Assembly: GCF_000003605.2 (NCBI RefSeq)
Contig: NW_003106601.1
Location: 120,119-133,131 of the forward strand
Reading direction: 5' to 3'
DNA: 13,013 nucleotides
Source of the DNA: Saccoglossus kowalevskii
Lineage: Eukaryota > Hemichordata > Enteropneusta > Harrimaniidae
The notes under the pieces were generated by a model. It ran no database searches and was not told where the DNA came from. It worked only from the letters and a program-made list of their open reading frames with translations. Of this stretch, positions 8,393 to 13,013 are shown one piece after another (position 1 is the first letter of the stretch; every line of letters starts with the position of its first letter). The translations under genes and the position numbers were made by a program.

Positions 8393-8903
8393 GGGCCTGC
8401 ATGCTATCAGCCAATGTAATGTAGCCAACCAGCCTGGGCCAGCATGCTATCAGCCAATGTAATGTAACCAACCAGTCTGGGCCTGCATGCTATCAGCCAA
8501 TGTAATGTAGCCAACCAGCCTGAGCCTGCATGCTATCAGCCAATATAATGTAGCCAACCAGCCTGGGCCTGCATGCTATCAGCCAATGTAATGTAGCCAA
8601 CCAGTCTGGGCCTGCATGCTATCAGCCAATGTAATGTAGCCAACCAGCCTGGGCCTGCATGCTATCAGCCAGGGCCTGCATGCTATCAGCCAGGGCCTGC
8701 ATGCTATCAGCCAGGGCCTGCATGCTATCAGCCAATGTAATGTAGCCAACCAGCCAGGGCCTGCATGCTATCAGCCAATGTAATGTAGCCAACCAGCCTG
8801 GGCCTGCATGCTATCAGCCAGGGCCAGCATACTATCAGCCAATGTAATGTAGCCAACCAGCCTGGGCCTGCATGCTATCAGCCAATGTAATGTAGCCAAC
8901 CAG
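8393..8903 (+). repeat. 511-bp satellite block, copy 1 (repeated at 9400-9910)
   Basis: This block reads base for base the same as 9400-9910, an offset of 1,007 bp. Shared rare variants make the match specific: CAATATAATG at 8541/9548, four consecutive short units near 8650-8730, and GGGCCAGCATAC ending near 8832/9839. The alignment breaks on the left at CAGCCAGGG versus CAGTCTGGG and on the right at CAGTCTGGG versus CAGCCTGGG. The identity indicates a recent segmental duplication or gene conversion inside the array. Confidence 0.85.
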
Positions 8904-10440
8904 TCTGGGCCTGCATGCTATCAGCCAATGTAATGTAGCCAACCAGCCTGGGCCTGCATGTTATCAGCCAATGTAATGTAACCAACCAGCCTGGGCCTGC
9001 ATGCTATCAGCCAATGTAATGTAGCCAACCAGTCTGAGCCTGCATGCTATCAGCCAGGGCCTGCATGCTATCAGCCAATGTAATGTAGCCAACCAGCCTG
9101 GGCCTGCATGCTATCAGCCAATGTAATGTAGCCAACCAGTCTGGGCCTGCATGCTATCAGCCAATGTAATGCAGCCAACCAGTCTGGGCCTGCATGCTAT
9201 CAGCCAATGTAATGTAGCCAACCAGTCTGGGCCTGCATGCTATCAGCCAATGTAATGCAGCCAACCAGCCTGGGCCTGCATGCTATCAGCCAGGGCCTGC
9301 ATGCTATCAGCCAATGTAATGTAGCCAACCAGTCTGGGCCTGCATGCTATCAGCCAGGGCCTGCATGCTATCAGCCAATGAAATGTAGCCAACCAGTCTG
9401 GGCCTGCATGCTATCAGCCAATGTAATGTAGCCAACCAGCCTGGGCCAGCATGCTATCAGCCAATGTAATGTAACCAACCAGTCTGGGCCTGCATGCTAT
9501 CAGCCAATGTAATGTAGCCAACCAGCCTGAGCCTGCATGCTATCAGCCAATATAATGTAGCCAACCAGCCTGGGCCTGCATGCTATCAGCCAATGTAATG
9601 TAGCCAACCAGTCTGGGCCTGCATGCTATCAGCCAATGTAATGTAGCCAACCAGCCTGGGCCTGCATGCTATCAGCCAGGGCCTGCATGCTATCAGCCAG
9701 GGCCTGCATGCTATCAGCCAGGGCCTGCATGCTATCAGCCAATGTAATGTAGCCAACCAGCCAGGGCCTGCATGCTATCAGCCAATGTAATGTAGCCAAC
9801 CAGCCTGGGCCTGCATGCTATCAGCCAGGGCCAGCATACTATCAGCCAATGTAATGTAGCCAACCAGCCTGGGCCTGCATGCTATCAGCCAATGTAATGT
9901 AGCCAACCAGCCTGGGCCTGCATGCTATCAGCCAGGGCCTGCATGCTATCAGCCAATGTAATGTAGCGTACCAGCCTGGGCCTGCATGCTAACAGCCAGG
10001 GCCTGCATGCTATCAGCCAATGTAATGTAGCCAACCAGTCTGGGCCTGCATGCTATCAGCCAGGGCCTGCATGCTATCAGCCAATGAAATGTAGCCAACC
10101 AGTCTGGGCCTGCATGCTATCAGCCAATGTAATGTAGCCAACCAGCCTGGGCCAGCATGCTATCAGCCAATGTAATGTAACCAACCAGTCTGGGCCTGCA
10201 TGCTATCAGCCAATGTAATGTAGCCAACCAGCCTGAGCCTGCATGCTATCAGCCAATGTAATGTAGCCAACCAGCCTGGGCCTGCATGCTATCAGCCAAT
10301 GTAATGTAGCCAACCAGCTTGGGCCTGCATGCTATCAGCCAGGGCCTGCATGCTATCAGCCAATGTAATGTAGCGTACCAGCCTGGGCCTGCATGCTATC
10401 AGCCAATGTAATGTAGCCAACCAGTCTGGGCCTGCATGCT

Positions 10441-11040
10441 ATCAGCCAATGTAATGTAGCCAGCCAGCCTGGGCCTGCATGTTATCAGCCAATGTAATGT
10501 AACCAACCAGCCTGGGCCTGCATGCTATCAGCCAATGTAATGTAGCCAACCAGTCTGGGCCTGCTTGCTATCAGCCAATGTAATGTGGCCAACCAGTCTG
10601 AGCCTGCATGCTATCAGCCAGGGCCTGCATGCTATCAGCCAATGTAATGTAGCCAACCAGCCTGGGCCTGCATGCTATCAGCCAGGGCCTGCATGCTATC
10701 AGCCAATGAAATGTAGCCAACCAGTCTGGGCCTGCATGCTATCAGCCAATGTAATGTAGCCAGCCAGCCTGGGCCTGCATGTTATCAGCCAATGTAATGT
10801 AACCAACCAGCCTGGGCCTGCATGCTATCAGCCAATGTAATGTAGCCAACCAGTCTGGGCCTGCATGCTATCAGCCAATGTAATGTGGCCAACCAGTCTG
10901 AGCCTGCATGCTATCAGCCAGGGCCTGCATGCTATCAGCCAATGTAATGTAGCCAACCAGCCTGGGCCTGCATGCTATCAGCCAGGGCCTGCATGCTATC
11001 AGCCAATGAAATGTAGCCAACCAGTCTGGGCCTGCATGCT
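10441..11040 (+). repeat. Perfect 300-bp tandem duplication within the satellite (two copies)
   Basis: Positions 10441-10740 and 10741-11040 differ at a single base that I can find (CTGCTTGC near 10561 versus CTGCATGC near 10861). Each 300-bp copy consists of six long and two short units (6x43 + 2x21 = 300). The copies carry identical rare variants, including GTAGCCAGCCAG, CATGTTATC, GTGGCCAACC and CCAATGAAATG. This is the youngest visible rearrangement in the array. Confidence 0.9.
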
Positions 11041-11757
11041 ATCAGCCAATGTAATGTAGCCAACCAGCCTGGGCCTGCATGCTATCAGCCAGGGCCAGCA
11101 TACTATCAGCCAATGTAATGTAGCCAACCAGCCTGGGCCTGCATGCTATCAGCCAATGTAATGTAGCCAACCAGCCTGGGCCTGCATGCTATCAGCCAGG
11201 GCCTGCATGCTATCAGCCAATGTAATGTAGCGTACCAGCCTGGGCCTGCATGCTAACAGCCAGGGCCTGCATGCTATCAGCCAATGTAATGTAGCCAACC
11301 AGTCTGGGCATGCATGCTATCAGCCAATGTAATGTGGCCAACCAGTCTGAGCCTGCATGCTATCAGCCAGGGCCTGCATGCTATCAGCCAATGTAATGTA
11401 GCCAACCAGCCTGGGCCTGCATGCTATCAGCCAGGGCCTGCATGCTATCAGCCAATGTAATGTAGCCAACCAGCCAGGGCCTGCATGCTATCAGCCAATG
11501 TAATGTAGCCAACCAGCCTGGGCCTGCATGCTATCAGCCAGGGCCAGCATACTATCAGCCAATGTAATGTAGCCAACCAGCCTGGGCCTGCATGCTATCA
11601 GCCAATGTAATGTAGCCAACCAGCCTGGGCCTGCATGCTATCAGCCAGGGCCTGCATGCTATCAGCCAATGTAATGTAGCGTACCAGCCTGGGCCTGCAT
11701 GCTAACAGCCAGGGCCTGCATGCTATCAGCCAATGTAATGTAGCCAACCAGTCTGGG
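11029..11757 (+). repeat. ~280-bp satellite block duplicated with 449-bp offset
   Basis: About 11029-11308 matches 11478-11757. Both contain GGGCCAGCATAC (11099, 11548), TAGCGTACC (11230, 11679) and GCTAACAGCC in the same spacing. The 131-bp distance between the first two markers is also found at 9835/9966, so a third copy of this block exists upstream. The match ends at GGGCATGC versus GGGCCTGC. Confidence 0.8.
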
Positions 11758-12335
11758 CCTGCATGCTATCAGCCAATGTAATGTAGCCAACCAGCCTGGG
11801 CCTGCATGTTATCAGCCAATGTAATGTAACCAACCAGCCTGGGCCTGCATGCTATCAGCCAATGTAATGTAGCCAACCAGTCTGGGCCTGCATGCTATCA
11901 GCCAATGTAATGTAGCCAACCAGTCTGGGCCTGCATGCTATCAGCCAATGTAATGTGGCCAACCAGTCTGAGCCTGCATGCTATCAGCCAGGGCCTGCAT
12001 GCTATCAGCCAATGTAATGTAGCCAACCAGCCTGGGCCTGCATGCTATCAGCCAATGTAATGTAGCCAACCAGTCTGGGCCTGCATGCTATCAGCCAATG
12101 TAATGCAGCCAACCAGTCTGGGCCTGCATGCTATCAGCCAATGTAATGTAGCCAACCAGCCTGGGTCTGCATGCTATCAGCCAATGTAATGTAGCCAACC
12201 AGTCTGGGCCTGCATGCTATCATCCAATGTAATGTAGCCAACCAGCTTGGGCCTGCATGCTATCAGCCAATGTTAAGCCCGATGTAAGATGTGGATAAAT
12301 ATTTTGCTATTCACTTGTCTCATGTTCTATTTCAG

Positions 12336-12401
12336 GTCCAGTTGGGTTGTTAGTTTTATTAACTGCCAAGGCTATGGGAGCTGCAACAGTTGCAATTACA
12401 G
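12336..12401 (+). CDS. SORD: Sorbitol dehydrogenase, internal exon B (NAD-binding loop and helix)
   Basis: This 66-bp exon encodes PVGLLVLLTAKAMGAATVAIT plus one base of the next codon. The first two bases complete the glycine codon begun at 225. It supplies the PVG of the GAGPVG Rossmann-fold loop, the following helix and the second beta strand, very close to the animal SORD pattern (AKAMGAA). The acceptor is TTCTATTTCAG, ending at 12335. The donor is G|GTACAT at 12401/12402. Frame and phase (2 + 63 + 1 bases) agree with both neighbours. Confidence 0.92.
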
Positions 12402-12569
12402 GTACATATGTAACCATCACATTGACAATATATGTTGGACAAAATACTGAAAAAATGCACACAAATGTTTTTTGGATTTCGACCAGTGTAAACGATTGAG
12501 AATCATGTTTTATAACCACATACAAGTCTGAGAATAATCTTTAGCAGCCATAAACTATTATCCCTTCAG
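12402..12569 (+). other. Short phase-1 SORD intron
   Basis: This 168-bp AT-rich intron starts GTACAT and ends TATCCCTTCAG. Joining its flanks yields G|AT, an aspartate codon in VAITDIDEHRL. That aspartate sits at the end of the second beta strand, where NAD-specific family members bind the adenosine ribose. No other feature is visible in it. Confidence 0.9.
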
Positions 12570-12745
12570 ATATAGATGAGCATCGGTTAAGTATTGCCAA
12601 GGAGAAAGGTGCTGATTGTGTAATAATGGTGGAAAAAACAGACAATAAACAACTAGCTGAGAGGACAGTGGATATTATGGGATGTTCCCCTGATGTTGTC
12701 TTTGAATGCAGTGGTTCTGATGATAGTCTGTGTATGGGAATTTAT
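12570..12745 (+). CDS. SORD: Sorbitol dehydrogenase, internal exon C (C-terminal half of NAD-binding fold)
   Basis: This 176-bp exon begins with two bases completing the Asp codon and encodes DEHRLSIAKEKGADCVIMV, EKTDNKQLAERTVDIMG and CSPDVVFECSGSDDSLCMGI, ending in Tyr. KEKGAD and the PDVVFECSG strand are typical of sorbitol dehydrogenases, where the equivalent segment ends in GIY just before an exon border. The donor is TAT|GTAAGA at 12745/12746, leaving phase 0. No stop or frameshift is present. The next expected segment (ATRSGG-like) does not appear in the remaining 268 bp, so the gene continues beyond the window. Confidence 0.92.
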
Positions 12746-13013
12746 GTAAGATATTATTTTTATCTTGTGTTCACTAAATATAATTTCAGGGCAAACAACA
12801 ACACTGGCATGTTTCAGTGATGATGGACTCATAATTATGATAAGAAAGTTTATTTTGAAAAGATATCGCTAGGAAGCTGCTTATATTTGAAAACCATTGG
12901 TGACTGCAGCTACATGTCTACTGACTGTCAGGTCTGATTTGTTTCTGTTAGGACAAGTCTCAAAACTGGAACTTTAATTTCAACACTATGCACTGCATGT
13001 GTGTGTTGGCCAA
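12746..13013 (+). other. Start of the next SORD intron
   Basis: This is AT-rich sequence after a consensus GTAAGA donor. A TTTCAG at about 12785-12790 resembles an acceptor, but what follows does not match sorbitol dehydrogenase and soon hits stops. No further exon is recognised up to the window end. Confidence 0.75.

Larger units (their letters stand above)
7996..12273 (+). repeat. 4.3-kb minisatellite of alternating 43-bp and 21-bp units with higher-order structure
   Basis: The long unit (43 bp) runs CCTGGGCCTGCATGCTATCA, GCCAATGTAATGTAGCCAAC, CAG. The short unit (21 bp) is GGGCCTGCATGCTATCAGCC plus A, so the long form equals the short form plus a 22-bp insert. By length the array holds on the order of 110 units. 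I did not count them exactly. Unit variants recur in fixed combinations (GCCTGAGCC, CAATATAATG, CCAATGAAATG, GGGCCAGCATAC, TAGCGTACC, GCTAACAGCC, GTGGCCAACC), showing block duplications. The array is not coding: TAA and TAG occur in two frames of every long unit and 43 is not a multiple of three. Each unit carries a GCATGC palindrome, and each long unit a CCAAT pentamer. The last recognisable unit fades at TGTTAAGCCC near 12273. Confidence 0.97.
226..12335 (+). other. Phase-1 SORD intron, 12,110 bp
   Basis: The intron runs from GTTAGT at 226 to the TTCTATTTCAG acceptor ending at 12335. Joining its flanks gives GCA-G|GT-CCA, which reads Ala-Gly-Pro and continues the conserved GAGPVG dinucleotide-binding loop. 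It contains older dispersed repeats, a DIRS-like retrotransposon and a minisatellite. Positions 226-331 and 12274-12335 are ordinary AT-rich intron sequence with nothing recognisable. The polypyrimidine tract before the acceptor is short but usable by eye. Confidence 0.88.

Noticed and set aside
9237-11059. Repeated 64-residue open frames (near 9237-9431, 10565-10759, 10865-11059) that could be read as a repetitive protein
   Set aside because: They are by-products of the minisatellite. The 43-bp unit shifts frame at every copy, and two of its three frames contain TAA or TAG, so open stretches end after a few units.
7996-12273. CRISPR-like array of regularly spaced repeats
   Set aside because: There are no unique spacers. 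The whole unit is repeated, two unit lengths alternate, and the setting is a eukaryotic intron.
12785-12820. TTTCAG followed by a GQTTTLACFSD or similar reading, as a possible fourth SORD exon
   Set aside because: The sequence does not resemble the ATRSGG segment expected after GIY. The intron before it would be only about 45 bp, and stops follow quickly.

Overview
The window is eukaryotic. Three short coding blocks on the + strand, each with GT/AG splice borders and compatible intron phases, encode consecutive parts of a sorbitol dehydrogenase (SORD, zinc-type medium-chain dehydrogenase/reductase). They lie at 107-225, 12336-12401 and 12570-12745. The first two are separated by a 12,110-bp intron (226-12335), and almost everything else in the window lies inside it. 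The AT-rich intron, the dispersed repeats and a DIRS-type retrotransposon point to an invertebrate animal, probably marine. I cannot name the species from sequence alone.

Layout: 1-106 is the end of an upstream intron and 107-225 is the first SORD exon. From 332 to about 2830 there are dispersed-repeat sequences: a GACTCCCAT hairpin, then a family with a 171-bp period, with diverged copies on both sides of about 1.8 kb of unrecognised sequence. From 2865 to 7837 (4,973 bp) sits a structurally complete but coding-dead DIRS-like tyrosine-recombinase retrotransposon, in the same orientation as SORD. It has inverted terminal repeats of about 231 bp and an internal complementary region (ICR) that matches both outer ends. 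Between them are relics of Gag, reverse transcriptase, RNase H and tyrosine recombinase. After a 160-bp spacer, 7996-12273 is a 4.3-kb minisatellite built from 43-bp and 21-bp units with nested higher-order duplications. Then come two more SORD exons, a 168-bp intron between them, and the start of the next intron.

How the parts relate: the only plausibly functional gene is SORD, and its reading frame is clean through all three exons. The intron splits the codon for the second glycine of the NAD-binding GAGPVG motif, so making the enzyme requires splicing across the retrotransposon and the satellite. The DIRS copy cannot encode its own proteins: there are many stops and frameshifts, and the RT active-site region is deleted. 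Its cis-acting ends and ICR are much better preserved. Most open frames in the satellite and on the minus strand are chance. Coordinates of splice sites, inverted repeats and ICR were read directly from the bases. Family assignments rest on recognising motifs by eye, with no database search.
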